Source: Gordionus sp. m RMFG-2023 (Eukaryota; Nematomorpha; Gordioida; Chordodea; Parachordodidae). Taken from it: a stretch of DNA of 64,000 nt. The translations under genes were made by a program, and so were the position numbers. The notes beneath the pieces are model-generated. The model saw nothing but the letters and a program-made list of their open reading frames with translations. It ran no database searches and was not told the DNA's origin. Below, in pieces: positions 1-13,580 of the stretch; position 1 is the first letter of the stretch, and each line of letters opens with the position of its first letter. The stretch covers positions 20,026,052 through 20,090,051 of the forward strand of contig NC_088776.1 of assembly GCF_954871325.1 (NCBI RefSeq), in the 5' to 3' direction.

Positions 1-1116
1 ATGAAAGTAAAAACAAGAAAATAATAATTATTTAATCATCCACAATTCAATTTTCGACGTCTTTAAATATTCCCCTTTTACAATCAAACAATAATAAATA
101 AATATAAATTTCATGTCCTCGTCCATCTTGAAGACTGGCTAATATCAGTTTTGAGGATGAAATCATAACAAGCTCGGTATAAGTGAATATCGTACAAACA
201 AAGAAAAATATAAATTGTAGGGTATAAGAAAAATACATCATTTATAAACGAATATTGTACAAAGAAAAATATAAATGGTAATACAAGAAAAACCCATCAC
301 TTATAAGCGAATACCGTACAAACTAAGGATAAGATAAAATATAAACTAATTAAAAACACAACACCCAATACAGAGCAAATTATTGAAGCATTGGCGCATA
401 GGCAAAGATTAGATTTCCATATTTCTGTTCGAAATTATCATTTTCTAGAATATGATAAGTTCTAAAATTTTATATGATGATTATTAATAAACGGTGAATA
501 CTCCAAAAAAATTATTTCAATATGGAAAAATATATCCCCATGTAGAAATCATGGCTACCCGCCTGACGAGTGACATTATATACATCATTTTGGAATAAAA
601 CTGATCGCCTGATTAAAATGGCAAAAAAACAAAGAATTTTAAAATATTAACGTCTAAAACATATAAAAAGAAATTTTTGTGCAAAAAGGAACATTAATCA
701 ATAATTTATGTTGGAATAAATTTTTTAAAAATAGTCGCTAAGTTGAAGAGTAAGTGAAATGTGATGTGCCTAAAATGGGCACACTCAAAATGTTCTATTT
801 TGATAATTTATTTATTATATAATATATTAATTAGTTTAAAGTAATTAATTTGCTAATATTTTGTTCAATAAAACAATAGATTTGTGTTATTTATTAACCA
901 CTTTACTTTGGTGCTTAGCCATTTTACCCTAGGTACGGTGTAAAATGGCGAAAATGGCACACTTTACCTAATTAATCATAGCTTCTAAAGCATTATAGGT
1001 AAAGGGACACTATTTTTTATTTTGTAGGTGAGGAATTTGGCTACATAAAAATTGATAATTTGATCTGCCTTCCTTTAAAATCTTTATAGTAAAAGAGTAA
1101 AATACCAATCGTTTTA
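1..1116. other. AT-rich sequence without a recognisable gene
   Basis: I see no coding exon here on either strand. The only texture is at about 765-975, where phrases like GCCATTTTACCC and AAAATGGC recur. The same phrase appears near 51450 and 51782, so this may be the remains of a short inverted-repeat element. Confidence 0.5.
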
Positions 1117-2177
1117 TAGGGGCAAACTGGCCATAAGACAAGGTGGGCATTTTTCCCAAGAGGCCGCGAGAAAATGTCAATTTTTGAGGCCGATCAGAGA
1201 AAAATATCAAAAAAGAGGCCGATTAGAAAAAAAAAATATTATGTTCACATTATTTTCTCTTATTATTTATTTATTTTTAATGATATATATATTATTTGAA
1301 TATCACATTCCTTGAGAATTATCATGTCGTTTACTATTAAGGCATAAAATATCAATAACGTCGCTTGACGCTATAAATCATTATTAAATACTATTCTTTG
1401 TTGTTTTTCAAATGAAATGAAAACCTTCCGTTTGAGTTTGAAATCTAAGTTTTTATTAATTTATTATATATACATTGATTTGTTGTAGAAATAATAGCCA
1501 ACATTTGTGATTATATTTCTTGTTCTTAATTCATTGAAATAAATAAAACCCAGGTATAATAATTTTAATAAAATAAATTTTTGATCAATTTGATTTTCTA
1601 ATATTAATTAATAGATTGTTAATTTTATGTTATTTTATTATTAACTAAGCTCAACCAACACAAATTGTTAAAATCCTACCTAATATTTGGATTACAACAA
1701 TTTACTTATCATATGCAAGAATTTTCAGTATAATTTATTCTACAAACCAAATATAATAATCAACTTTATATAGCTATTTTTACACTTATTTATATGATCA
1801 TTGAATTGTGATGTATGTATAAAATCAAAAGTAAACAACTTACTTTTATTTCATAACCCATAGATAGTAATATTTTTTTATTATTACTGGCTGGTTCATC
1901 AGATTATTATAAAAATAAGTAATTTTATATGAAATATCAAGTTTATTTGAATTACCGGTTCACATCTTAAGATATTTTTTTTAGTCTTAAGTTATAAATT
2001 AATAATAGTAAATATGCAATATCGTATTATGAAAGGATAACCTAACATGATGACTTTAGCCTTATATTAATATACAATTTTTTTAAATTTAATTTTATAC
2101 TTATCTTGTTTATATTTATCATGGGTAGTGTACACAATGTATTATTTTTAGTTAAATTGATATATATTTAAATATCA

Positions 2178-5075
2178 TGCATAGAAATGCCAAAAGGAAA
2201 TTTAAAAGCGGAGCTGAAAAATTAAGAGAAAAAAATGCTTCTGGTCTCAAAGGAGCTGGTGCTCATCCAAAACAATTTAAATTATCTTTCTTTGATAAAT
2301 CAATACCAAGTACTTATACTATTACTTCATGTAAAAAGCTATTTTTTTAGAAATATCAAACTGCCTACCATACACATCTACCTGAAGCAACTACATTGTC
2401 TTCAACATCTTCATTTATTATTGCATCAGTTCAATCTGCCACATCCACCTAAGACTATTTTATCCATTACAGCAGATAAATCATTCACATACACTGAAAA
2501 TATTATCTACAACTACAGCAATTCCATCATTATTATTAGTGTTGTTAAGCCGATTTTGGCTAATCAATATTTAATCCAGAAAATATTACGCAAGCCTGAA
2601 GATTTGCACATAGAGGAACAAGGTCAGACATATATTATAGAAATCTCTAGACTTAGGCACTATTATTCTGGCTAAAATATTGAGTTAGCCGTTTTAAAAT
2701 CGGCTCAAATGAGCCGTTTAACACACTATTATTACCTGGCAGAAGCACTACATCAATTATGCCTTATGATATTTCATAAAGTATATTATTGATATCGGAA
2801 ACAATTTCACCATGTATAAAAATTAACGTCCCATTCATCTGTAACAATTTCATCATCTATTCTTTTAAAGAGCTCCTTCCCAGATATCCCACAAATTGAT
2901 TCAGAGGATCCTACAGTATCTCCTTCAGAATTGGATATGCATACACATGAAAATTTTAGGTTGCAATTATCAGCTACTACTTACATTTTTAATGTAACAT
3001 CATATACAACCAATAAATAGAAAATATGATAAATATTATCGAATGATAATGAGTGAAAAAATACCTAGTAAATGGATTACAATAAAACCAACATGCAATA
3101 AAAAGCGTACTGCTCAATCAGACTGGCATGCGCAGTATGTGAAAACACTTTTACAAGAGGCTCAACAAATTTTCGATATATGAATTCAGTAATTAAAATA
3201 CATGAAAATTCAAGAGTACATATTAGTGAGAGATAATAAAGTTTTTAAGCAAATAAAACTTACCCTGCATAGGATCAAATGCTTCTGAAGCACTTAGCCA
3301 CTTTGAAAATAAAAATTTGAATCATGGGAATTTTCTGGAAATGATTCGGATTATATCAAAGAATGATCAAATTCTCAGAGATCATTTAGAGAAGGTTATT
3401 TTAAAGAACAAACGTAGAAAAGAAAAGCTTAACAAAATCGAAGGTAAGAGTTTCTCTCATAACCTTGTTGTCAAAAACAACTGTTAACAAAGTTATTGAT
3501 ATTGTTCTTGATCAAATCAAGAATTTAATAAAAAAGGAGTTTGGTAACAAACGGTTTAGTTTGCAAATGGATAGTATTCAAGGCATTAACGTTTATGATC
3601 AAGCAACCATTTGCCTATGATACATATATAATGGCAAAATAAGAGATAAAATTTTCGCACTTGGAAAGGTTACAAACTTTTCTGTAAAAGGATTTTTTGA
3701 TATCTTAAGTGAATGCTTTTTAAAACATGGAATTCAAATGAGAAATATAATTGGAAAATCATTATGAGGCTGCAAATATTCGGGGTGAATTTGTTGGGTT
3801 GCAAGCTCTTATTAGACAAGAGTATCCGGGTAGTTTGCATATTTCGTCTTACAACTACATATTAAATCTCTGTATATGTGATTCATGCAATAATATTGAA
3901 GGCAAAAATGTATTAGGATTATTGAACAGACTTGCAACTTTCTTTGGTGAATCATATATACGGATGGATGCTTGGGTGAAACAGAATAATTCATCTGGCC
4001 AGAATATGAGAAGGGCTGTAAAAAATAGGTGTGACAAGGTGGTGTGCACGTGAAAAGGCCCTTAGATGGATATATGATAAAGAGAGCTTGCTCCCAATAA
4101 CGATAAGTACACTTCAATATAATAAACAATAAATCATTTGAGATAAAAACCTCATCGGAAGCGCAGTCTTTGATCGATAATATATGTAAATTTAAGACTC
4201 TAAGTGCAACTATGATATATATGGAAAATTTTGAAATAATGGGGCCACTGTCATTATATCTTTAAACTAAAAACTTAGTATTTTGCCAGCATGGAAAATG
4301 ATAGAAGATGCTAAATCTCCTCATCGTTAACTATTACATCGATTCAAAATAAAGCAATAAAAATGGCTTCTAATTTAAATGAAAAATTTCATATTTAAAG
4401 CGCCCGGAGAGTATCTGGGTACAGAATGTTCTGCCAAAAAATTGAATAGGACGAGAAGAAAATATATAGTGACGAAGGCCAAGATGAACGTCCTCAAGAA
4501 TCTATTGACCTTTATAGGGTTGAGGTATTACATCCTATAATTGATCTAATTATAAACAGCTTGTCGGAACTGTTTTCTGCGAATAGAGAGCTTATTTGTA
4601 TATGGAAAATTTGCATCCAAGGCATTTTGATGTCTTTCTGAAAATGCCTTGGAAAAACTGGCACAGTTAGCAAATATATTGAGTGTTAAATTACGTAACA
4701 AATTGTGTTCATTTGCCAGTGTATTTAAAGATTTAATAGCAGAATTAAATGAAACGGACGATGATATCGTATGTAGAAGTGAAGAGTCAAATGAAGAAGA
4801 TGGAATATTACAATATGATAATTACTCAGAGTGTGTAATAAATGTAACAAGTGTTCAATATGCATGTATGAAATTCTTAAAAGATATAATATGCACACAA
4901 GTGCATACATTAATTTATTTTTGACATATGAATACATTTTAACTTTGTTATTTACGCAGGTTAATTGCGAGAGAACATTTAGTAAATTAAAAATTATAAA
5001 AAATAGGGAGAGCTAATATAGGCCAAGAAAAATTAGAAGTGTTTTTAATGATGTCAGTTGAACGAGAACTATTAG
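2178..5075 (+). pseudogene. ZMYM1-like (DUF4371) hAT transposase relic
   Basis: Pieces appear in the expected order. Near 2190 is an N-terminal segment KRKFKSGAEKLREKN (family signature SGAEKLREK). Near 3325 is NHGNFLEMIRIISKND (matching HRGNFLELL). Near 3550-3790 are FSLQMDSIQGI and a degraded YDGAxNMxGE-like block, NHYEAANIRGEFVGLQ. Near 4030 is TRWCAREKALRWI-like sequence in another frame. Near 4962-5070 is the C-terminal dimerisation block VNCERTFSKLKIIKN followed by a MSVEREL remnant. Reading frame is lost many times, so it is dead. The longest open piece is 3751-4053. The BLAST-style match is from memory of the family, but the order and number of matches make it secure. Confidence 0.85.
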
Positions 5076-5520
5076 TATAGATTAAACTAGTAGATATTCT
5101 TGTTTATTTGCGCAAAGGTTCAAAGTTAATGAGTTGATTAGCATAAAAATTATAAATTAATTCTTTTATTTAAATCTTATTTATATCTATTACAATTCCT
5201 TATATGAATTGTAATCAAATTGTCGAAGGCTCGTGGGAAAGACTTAATGAATTTAATGGAACCTAGTATTAATAAAAAAGAATATATATAAAAATTAGAT
5301 AATTCGGTAAAATCTTACGAAAACAAATCTCGAAATTTGTACCACAAAAATAAGTTTCTTGAATTAAAAACCATACTCTAACTTTTATTTAAAAATTTTT
5401 TCATTTATATACATTTTTTTAATATGCAAAAAAATTACAAGTTTATTAAAAATTCATAAAAAATAATTAAAATTACAAGTGTTTTCAAGTTGATAAAAAA
5501 AATAAATTCCTAGACTTCAT

Positions 5521-5623
5521 ATTCAAATTAATACTTAACAATCGTCGATCACATATTCGAAAACTAACAAATTATATAAAAATATAATTTATATTCAAAT
5601 TAATACTTAACAATCGTCGATCA
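5521..5623. repeat. Partial tandem duplication, 72-bp period
   Basis: The phrase ATTCAAATTAATACTTAAC followed by AATCGTCGATCA occurs at 5521 and again at 5593. It looks like a local duplication inside the right part of the hAT relic. Confidence 0.8.
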
Positions 5624-6074
5624 ATATTCACAAAGCGAATATAACAATATCTATTTACAATATGATCGGTACCTGATTTTATAAAGCAGAAATTTTATTA
5701 TCTGTGCAATATTGTATAATTGCAATAATTTTATATGTGTAATAATTGAATTGAGTATATATTATTTTATATTTAGATGCATGATTTGATTTTATAGTGC
5801 AATATCGCTGTAAATCCAATATAAAAATATATGTGCAATGAATAATTTTTTATATGTGCAATGAATATGATTTTAGATGTGCAATTTTTTAAAATAAAAT
5901 ATATGATAATCGTGTCATACTATTTTTTTTTTATTATTAAAAATGTAAATCGTTTGAACTTATTTTCAAAAATAAGAAGTAATAAAAATCATGTAATTCG
6001 AAGAAGCCATTTAAGGGAACCTAACCGAAGGTAGAGCACTATAACGAGGCCGTAGCGTTATCAGTCCGCCCCTG

Positions 6075-6952
6075 ATTCTACCCCAGTCTCCCCTATTGCT
6101 AATTCAAAATCTAATCTGCTTATTTACCATAAAAATAACGATGATAGAAATACGCAATTTCCTGTCGAATCCTATCGAAATATATAAATTTTGCTCAAAA
6201 CACAATTTAGATCCCTACCCTTGATGTCCTTCTAAGAAATTTTTTGTGTTGCCCTAAATAAGAAATCGACCTTAAATTAATTTTCTTTGTACCTATTTTG
6301 TCATCACTTGCAGCGGATTCTACCAAAGCGAGGATAAAACGTAAGATGGTCAGTAAAAATCCTTCAAGGGGGGTAACGGATAAGACGCAGGATCGTTCAG
6401 TAAAATTCTAAGGGCTGTTATTTGTAATTCTTAAATTTGCCATTAATATTCACGATCAAAATTAAATATGGAATAAAATTTATATTATATTAATATATTT
6501 GCAATTAATTTTTCTTTTTTTGCAATACGTTTTTTAATTTTATTATAGTGTGTGTATGATTTGTTGTAAAATATTTCCATATAACTTTCTTTTAAAATTT
6601 TTTGTTCCTGTAATTATTGTAAAAGTAACATATTGATAACATTTAAAAAATAATAATTATAGAAAGTTAAATAATTTTTTAAGAAAGTTGTTATAAATAT
6701 ATGAAAATGTTTTGCAATAAATCATAAATATACTGTATTATCATAATTGTATATTTAGTAGGAAATAAATTTTTAGACATGTAAATCTTGTAGGTATACT
6801 TATTTATAATCATAGTCGTCATATTTTTATAATGCAATTATTATATTTCTTTATTTTATAATATATTTTAATTTCCAGACTTATATTATATATAATTTAA
6901 AATATATGTTAATTAATGGATAATATACTATCAATTTTGTGTTAGTAATAAT
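6075..6952. other. AT-rich spacer, nothing recognised
   Basis: No exon or inverted repeat was recognised. A slightly GC-richer patch at about 6310-6410 has no identity I can support. Confidence 0.5.
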
Positions 6953-7150
6953 CAGAGCCCTGCAGGCCATGCCCTGAGCCCGCCCGGGTGGCCCGTAGTT
7001 TAATTTTTTAAATATAACTAGACGGTTTTTAAAAATTTTTTAAAACACTCGGGCTGGGCCAAAAAAAATTTTCTAAAAAAATACCCGGGCCGAGCAGTAT
7101 ATTTTAAACTAATTATTTTAAATCGCCATTATTATCTATAAAATTATACA
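6953..7150. mobile_element. Truncated GC-ended hAT-type MITE
   Basis: It starts CAGAGCCCTGCAGGCC, the same terminus as the element at 22408-22663, and shares an internal stretch with it (AATCGSCATTATTATCTATAA). GC-rich GGGC/CCGGGC words alternate with AT tracts. The second end is missing: the sequence runs directly into the LINE relic at about 7150-7170, so it was truncated there. Confidence 0.6.
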
Positions 7151-7169
7151 CAAAATTTATATACGAAAA

Positions 7170-9395
7170 AAATAATAAATTCCAAATTAAATAATATAAG
7201 GTGAAATTTAGCGTAAAATGATAAGAATAAGGAAGAAAAAGTGAATCTAGCGAGGGTCTGTGGAGAGAAGACTCCATTAAAACTTTGATAATTCGCTTTA
7301 AGGATAGCTATAGCCAGCCTCTGTCTAAGGAAGAAGTCTTCTAGAGGATCCCCAGTATGCTTGCAGATGTGAGATCCTAAATCCTCGAAGAAGGATGATG
7401 CATGTACCAAATGAGGTTAAGGTAGTGGTTATTATTGGGATAAAAATGTGATCCTCTCGAATATTTGGAAATTTGTTCTTTTAGCTCAAGTAGGTTTAGA
7501 CTTTAGTTGGATAAAGTTAATAGATCTGTATAGTAATAGTCCCAAACCAGAAATTGACCCTGTTTTCATGGCATCAGGGGTGATTCCGTCAGGCCGTTTT
7601 TCATCGAATCTAAAAAAAGTAGTTCAAGTATAGCGGGCATTTGGGTGGATTTCAATTCTTGCTGGATCAAGAAATTGCATTGGGTTTGACTGAGGATTCG
7701 TCCTTTCCACGATCTGCAATGTAAGATGTGTCTTCCTTTACTATGAAAATTCTGCAGCCAGAGCATGAGTGAGGAAAGGTTATTGTACAATTTAGGCGGA
7801 TTCCTATTGCGTTGGTTAGCTCATTGTTGGTTGTTGGAGTTGAAGGTATTTGGAAGGTCCAAAAATTCCTGCCCGGATCCATTAAGTAAAGAAGTGAAGA
7901 GAGAACGGTCTGTTTGTATCATGCTAGATAATACGGATTTAACGCAGCATGTTGCAACTGGCCTTTCCCAATCCTTGTGTCTATTGGATTCGGGCGTCAA
8001 CGCGTGTTCTCCATAGCAGGATAGCATCATCTAAGGAAATGTAATTTTGTTAGGTGTGGGACTTGATTATTGATTTCGAAAGTAGACTGCTCAAAATAAA
8101 GGCAGTGAGAGCAAGATTGGTGGGAGATCTAACCCCTAAACCACCACTTTGGGTACTTGAGCCTTTATTGAATTTTAGATTCAAAATATTTTCGGTTATA
8201 TCTATTATTCCTTTTTCATAAATACTGAGAGGGATAGGATATTTAAAAATAGGAGTTGAGAACAAAATATAAAGTATGCGTCGAATGTTAAAGAAGTTTT
8301 TAAGGAGGAGGAATGATTTATGCCAGGGTAGCAAGTTAAGGAGGCCACCAAGCTTAAGAAGGATATTAAGAGTAGAGTGGAGGAAGGCGTTGATTGCCGT
8401 GAATCCGCCTACTAAGGAACCTAAATGTGTTAGCTCCTCGTTGAGGTAATTTTAAAAAGGTGGGGATTTCGATCTACTTACTCAAATTTAGATTTTATGG
8501 GGCTGAGAATGAGAAGAATGGCGCATCCCATTTCCTTAATAATGTGTACAGCATTATTGGTTTCCATTTGAGGTCCACTAATGATTCCATTTTCAAAAGT
8601 GAGCATCTGAATTAATGGTTCGAAATATATTATTGTTGCAAGATCACCTTGTTGGATGCCCTCGGCTGAAGGTATTTTGAGAGTTGAATTTCAAAATTGA
8701 TGAAAATTAGTAAAAAGAATAGAGAAATTTGGTGTAGCATGGGAATGATGTGCTCGCTGATTGCAAAAATGAGTTACCGGAGAGGGTGTTGTACCATTAG
8801 CAAAATCAATTTTGATAAGTGTTTCATTTGTAGGACTGCTCTCCAAATAAAGACGAGTAAGATGTACAGCGACCTCGCATCCGCAAATTACTCCTACCCC
8901 TAATTGAAATGGGGTGAGAAGATGGGAGGGCTCATATTTTATCCAAGATGTAATCATTTTAGCGACAAGGCGGTGAAAAGTTGAATCAATGGCTATTGGT
9001 CTGACATCTTGTTAGTCTTGTGTAAGCTATAAGTTTGGCTCCAAAAAGAATGGGGGACAAAACTGGGAACATCACCATATAAAATTGGTTGCACAATTTT
9101 GTGATTTTAAGAAGGACGGAGGTTTGTGAGCTGATCAATGTAGAAGTTGTGTCCTGGAGGAACATGGGTCTGATTCTATCTATGCCGTGAGCGGAGTCTC
9201 GGTGGAAAGGTAGGATTGCCTTTTTTACTTCGTCTGAAGTGAAATCGAAAGCACCATGAGAATAAAGTTGTTGTGTGATTGGTGTAGAAGTGAAAGAAGG
9301 GTGTTTTGAAACGAGTTTTATGTATGTCTCATGTGAGTTGTCAGCTAATGAATCATAAGAAGAGTCTAATTTGAGAATGTCTAAGATTACGATTT
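7170..9395 (-). pseudogene. LINE (non-LTR retrotransposon) relic, copy 1, with C-terminal R-P-D motif
   Basis: Read right to left on the minus strand, the order is: LPFHRDSAHGIDRIRP (about 9200); ILFGAKLIAYTRL (about 9050), matching the RT start; LTPFQLGVGVICGCEVAVH and LIKIDFANG (8940-8800), the first catalytic Asp region; and SGGLGVRSPTNLALTAF (8150-8100). Next come a HSCSGC cysteine knuckle and GRHILHCRSWKGR (7800-7700), then a motif EKRPDGITPDAMKTG (about 7600). The end is FFEDLGSHICKHTGDP...QRLAIAILKANYQS (7370-7260). The same blocks in the same order are present in the plus-strand copy at 26822-31410. The R-P-D block looks like the PD-(D/E)xK core of restriction-like LINE endonucleases; that assignment is inference. 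Many frame breaks show it is dead, and the 5' part is truncated near 9395. Confidence 0.85.
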
Positions 9396-10054
9396 TATTT
9401 TTTAATATTAAGTTATTTGTATTATATTACTTATAGTAGTAGTTATTTTAAAATCCAATAATAAACTCAATTTAAGTGTTCATATTTATAAAAAAAATTT
9501 TTCTTTTGCGAGATTTAATATATGTTTTCATTTAAACCTTGAGAGCTTTACTCTGATACTTCGGTTGTCATCTAATATAGCATTAGACGAATCTGTTTTT
9601 TTTTTCGAGAATAGGTGGTATCAACATTCTCGAACTCTATTGGGACGTACCTTAATCTTAAAATTTGTGTTAGGACTCTGATATTTTCTATGAAAGCACC
9701 AAATTATTCTAGTATTTATAGTATACCTTTCCTTTCCTTATAATATTTTTCTGGATGAACCTGGACCTTTTTTTTAAGTCGGATTGACTAGATCTATTTC
9801 AAAAATAAGAGTTCGGATACAATGGGCTGAATCTAAGAAGAATATGTCAGGGGCTCTATGCAAAGTTACTTTTTAAGCGTCTTCGAAAGAAGGCATTGAA
9901 GACTTGCTCGCAAAATATCATACAAAAATGATATACTTAAATAAATTAAATGCGGAATGGAAAGATTAATTTTATAAATGAGTTTCCTTTTATTTGACCA
10001 CGGCACTAATACCACTATTAAATTTTAGAGACCATTTATAAATAAATTTATACG
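9396..10054. other. AT-rich spacer, nothing recognised
   Basis: It lies between the truncated 5' end of LINE copy 1 and the target duplication of the next hAT element. No gene or repeat was recognised. Confidence 0.5.
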
Positions 10055-10352
10055 ATTATGTGTAGTGCTGTAAACGTTACTACAAAAAAGAAACGCGTTA
10101 CCGTTACTCGTTACATCTGAAAAATGGAACGCGTTACCGTTACCATTTTACAAAAGGAACGCGCGTTACCGACATTTCAAAAAAGAAACGGGCTACTCGT
10201 TACTTAAAAAAATTAAATGTTATATATAATGCAAAAAAATATATATTTTTTTCCGACAATATATAATAAAATAAAAATACAAAAGAACATATAAGATAAG
10301 ATCCTTTTATAATAAAATTTTCATATCTAATATATATAATCTCATAATCATA

Positions 10353-10500
10353 ACACGATCGTTTTCGTATCTCCCTAATGTATTTTAAATTTAAGGAGAC
10401 TATATAGTGTAATGTTAATTTTATCTCCAAACACGATCGTTTTCGTATCTCCCTAATGTATTTTAAATATAAGAAGACTATATAGTGTAATTTTAATTTT
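10353..10500. repeat. Tandem duplication, 78-bp period
   Basis: A unit beginning ACACGATCGTTTTCGTATC and continuing through CTAATGTATTTTAAAT to ATATAGTGTAAT is present at 10353 and again at 10431 with few differences. Confidence 0.85.
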
Positions 10501-10504
10501 TTGC

Positions 10505-10665
10505 TCTCTACGAGAATCGAACACAAGCCTCCCGTTTCAAAGGCAATATGCTTTACGCATGCACCAACTTGAATATAAATAAATTTAAAATATAAATTAT
10601 ATATATATTAAAGTTTCAAAGGCGTATGCTTTACGCATGCACCAACTTGAATATAATTAAATTTA
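10505..10665 (-). repeat. tRNA-like (SINE-like) segment and partial second copy
   Basis: Read on the minus strand, 10575-10505 gives GTTGGTGCATGCGTAAAGC, then a TTTGAAA loop-like stretch, then GTTCGATTC. The spacing suits an A box and a B box of a tRNA-type RNA polymerase III promoter. I could not fold a clean cloverleaf: the T and anticodon stems mismatch, so this is not called as a tRNA gene. The A-box half is repeated 79 bp away (10613 onward). It sits inside the hAT element and may be a SINE head or a decayed tRNA fragment. Confidence 0.35.
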
Positions 10666-10939
10666 AAATATTAATTACATATATATATTAATTAATAGCT
10701 GATATTTTTAAAATTCTGCCGTTTATTATTATTACCATACTAGCTGATGGAGTAAGGGTAATTATTTAGTTTGTGTGTATGGTATTTAATATACTTTATT
10801 AATAAATTTTATATAAATATTAAAATTTAAGAGAAAAAGAGGTAAAATTGTTGCATTGTATACCGTGAGCATGTATTAGAAATATCTATATTTAAAAATG
10901 TAATGGAAATCATATTGGATAAAATTTAAAATAGAGGTG

Positions 10940-12720
10940 CTTTAAGATTTTTGAATTTTAAATATGGGTTATAGATTGGTCTGAAATTTCTTTTGCAGAC
11001 ATAGCCAAGCCTGATCAAAAAACCATGTCCCATGCAACTTTCATAAATTAATTAATAGTTGACATTTTTAAAACTTTGCATGTGCATTGACACTGAATAC
11101 ACACCTAATATTATACATATTCCTGAATATTTAGGAGTAAATAGAACTTTAAATGCATCAAGTACCAATTCAATAGGAATAAGGTAGAACTTAAAATGGC
11201 AAGTACCCATTCAATAGTAATAAGAGATTTATTTAAATACTACTTTAATTCTTGAATTTATGTATAATTTAGGATTTTATACCATTATATTGGGGTTTTA
11301 GAAAAGATAAGAGAGATATGTTAGGGACAAAGCACACCTTGGTAGCAAAAAACTCTTATCTAGCAAGAATAAATTTTTAGATTATAAATTACAAATACAA
11401 ATAAATAACATAAATAAAATTACTAAATATATCATTAACATATTTTATAGAAATAATGGGAAATTTTAGAATAACCCCAAAATAAATATAAATTTTTAAA
11501 TAACACCTCATAAGATAGGAAAATTTTGTATATTTACTCATAACTTCATAATTTATTATAACATTTTTGATTAAATGTATAACCTTTTTGTTTTACTTAT
11601 GTATAATTTGACTATGATTGAAGTTAACCACCTATTAATTGTTAACTTAGACATATCTTTTTATTTTTTCTATTGTAATTTAATAACAATTTCTTAAATT
11701 TAATTTTATATTTTGTAACTAAGTAATAAATCATTTGGTTTGTTTAAAATTTAATTAGGATGAACATATTTTCAGCATGGTACTTTAATATGTATTCATG
11801 AATTTCTTATAATACCAGGAGCTCACCATTAGAATCATAGGTAAATCAGATATTTACTCTTCATTATAATTTTGAAATCAGACAGATTTAATTCTTATAA
11901 ACCCCTTACATCAGACCTATTTTTCTGGATCAAAATAAATTATTTGGGTTTTCCTGGGCTTGGGAAATATTTTTCACCATTAATATGGACTTGGACATAG
12001 CTTGAGAAACATTTTTCATAATTATTATAGTCTAAGATTCCTGTAAATTTTTTAATTTTAAATATGGGCTAGAAATTGGCCTGAAAATTTCTTTTGAAGA
12101 CAAACCAAGGCCCATGCAACTTTTATATTCTGATTGTATTTTTAAATGCATTGTGACTTTTTATATATTTTATTTCAGTCCTCAACTATCAAAATTATTA
12201 TGGTCTTTTACGGGTTTGAGAAAACCAAGTGCAAGGACCTGGCTTGGGAATTTTTTTTAAAGGCATAGGTGTAATATTTAACACAGAATATTTATATGGC
12301 CCTCATTTAAAATCTAATTTAAATTTTATTCAAAAAAATAGTATTCACTCTTAGTCTTAATGGGTTGGCCTTGGTTGGGGTGAGCCGGGTTAAAATAAAC
12401 TAAAAAATAGATATGGTTTTTTAGAGATTTACCTATCTCCAGGCTTGGAAAAAAATTTTTAAATTACTATCGGTTGGCCAGGTTTGAGAAAATTTTTATA
12501 AAATTATTATGGGTTGGGCTGGACTTGGAAAATATTTTTATAAATTATATTGGGCTGGGCTTGGGGAAATCTTTTCAAAATTATTATGAGCTTGGACGCT
12601 TGAGAATTTTTTTATTATCAATTATAGGTCAGACATTGGCCCAAAACAAATTTTTTTGCAGGCCTGGGCTCGGTGTGATCAAAAAACCAAGGCCCATGAA
12701 AATCTGAATTTTGATTGTAT
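10940..12720. repeat. Several partial copies of the GGGCTTGG/GGCCCATG element family
   Basis: Related segments occur at about 10950-11050, 12045-12150, 12350-12705 and 12740-12840. They share phrases such as AAATATGGGYTAKARATTGG, TTTTGMAGACA, CAAAAAACCAAGGCCCATG and GGGCTTGGAAAATATTTTT. The same terminal phrase, AAGGCCCATG, closes the intact 401-bp MITE at 34710-35110, so these are truncated or tandem relatives of that element lodged inside the larger hAT element. Confidence 0.6.
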
Positions 12721-13203
12721 TTTTAAATTCATTAGGATTATTTAAATATTTTATTTCAGTTCTCAACTACCAAAATTATTATGATCTTTCATTGGGCTTG
12801 GAAGAATTTTCATAATTAATAAGTTTGGGAATTTTTCTTAGTATTAAATATTAGGTATAAGTAATCAGTAATATTTAACAAATAATATTGGTATTATCAA
12901 GTAAATGCTTTAAATTTATTTTTACTCAAACCCTAGTATTTACACTTAGTTTTAATGGATTGAACCTGGCCTGAAGAGGGGAGGGGGTAAAAAGAATAAA
13001 AATTGGATATTATTTTCAAATAACAGGTAACATCTAGTATAAAAGTAAGAAGAAAATTTTCATTCCCCGTCATTTTTGACGGGCTATCTACTAGTATAAT
13101 TATAATATGAATAATTATACAAAAATAATATATTATAAGATAACATTTTTATGTAACAATTTATTTATTTATTTTTAACAACAATTGATTTTCAAAATTT
13201 TGA

Positions 13204-13580
13204 TCAGATAGACATGAGCGCTTTCGCCGTGCTAAACACACGTTCAATTGGCGCAGAGGATGGGAGAGTGGTGTTATATTTAATAAACAAAAATTTCAAT
13301 TCGGGGAATTTATTAAAAATATTTAAGGAAATATCTTTATTTTGAAAAAAGTTTGAAAGATCATCTTCACATAAATCTTCATTCATTTCCTGATCAAAAA
13401 AAATTTATCATTATCTGTAAATATTCTAGTGTGTGTGTTGGATAAAGGAATCAATATTAATTCATTCTTTACCTTCAAATGTTTTTTTAAGTTTTAGCTA
13501 CTTGACATTGACGTTGAAATATTTGCGTTGGGACATAATTTACATTTACAAAGTGTAGACTTGGTACCATTAATTTTCTT
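13204..13580 (-). pseudogene. Internally deleted hAT transposase: BED finger joined to C-terminal domain
   Basis: On the minus strand, about 13580-13480 encodes a BED-type finger, STLCKCKLCPNANISTS followed by NLKKHLK (the usual SNLxxHL helix). About 180 bp later comes the hAT dimerisation block, [20 protein letters not shown] then [13 protein letters not shown] (13330-13204). In whole hAT transposases a catalytic RNase-H-like domain of several hundred residues lies between these parts. It is absent here, so an internal deletion made this a non-autonomous copy. Confidence 0.82.

Larger units (their letters stand above)
1117..6074 (+). mobile_element. Decayed hAT transposon, ZMYM1/DUF4371 type
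   Basis: The left end starts with GGGGCAAACTGGCCATAAG (about 1119). The right end, read in reverse from 6074, starts CAGGGGCGGACTGATAACG, so both ends share a terminal block of the form AGGGGCRRACTG, typical of hAT elements carrying ZMYM1-like transposases. GAGGCCG-like words recur inside both ends. A decayed ZMYM1-like transposase lies between them in plus orientation. No convincing 8-bp target duplication is left. The pairing of these two ends is inferred from end similarity and enclosed gene content, and it could instead be two neighbouring elements. Confidence 0.6.

Noticed and set aside
2235-2675. 146-codon open frame on the plus strand
   Set aside because: It is out of frame with the hAT N-terminal block at 2178-2350. 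Its sequence is Leu/Ile/His-rich with no family resemblance, so it is a shadow in the transposase relic.
10505-10575. A genuine tRNA gene
   Set aside because: Box-like sequences are present but the anticodon and T stems mismatch, so it is kept only as a tRNA-like repeat.
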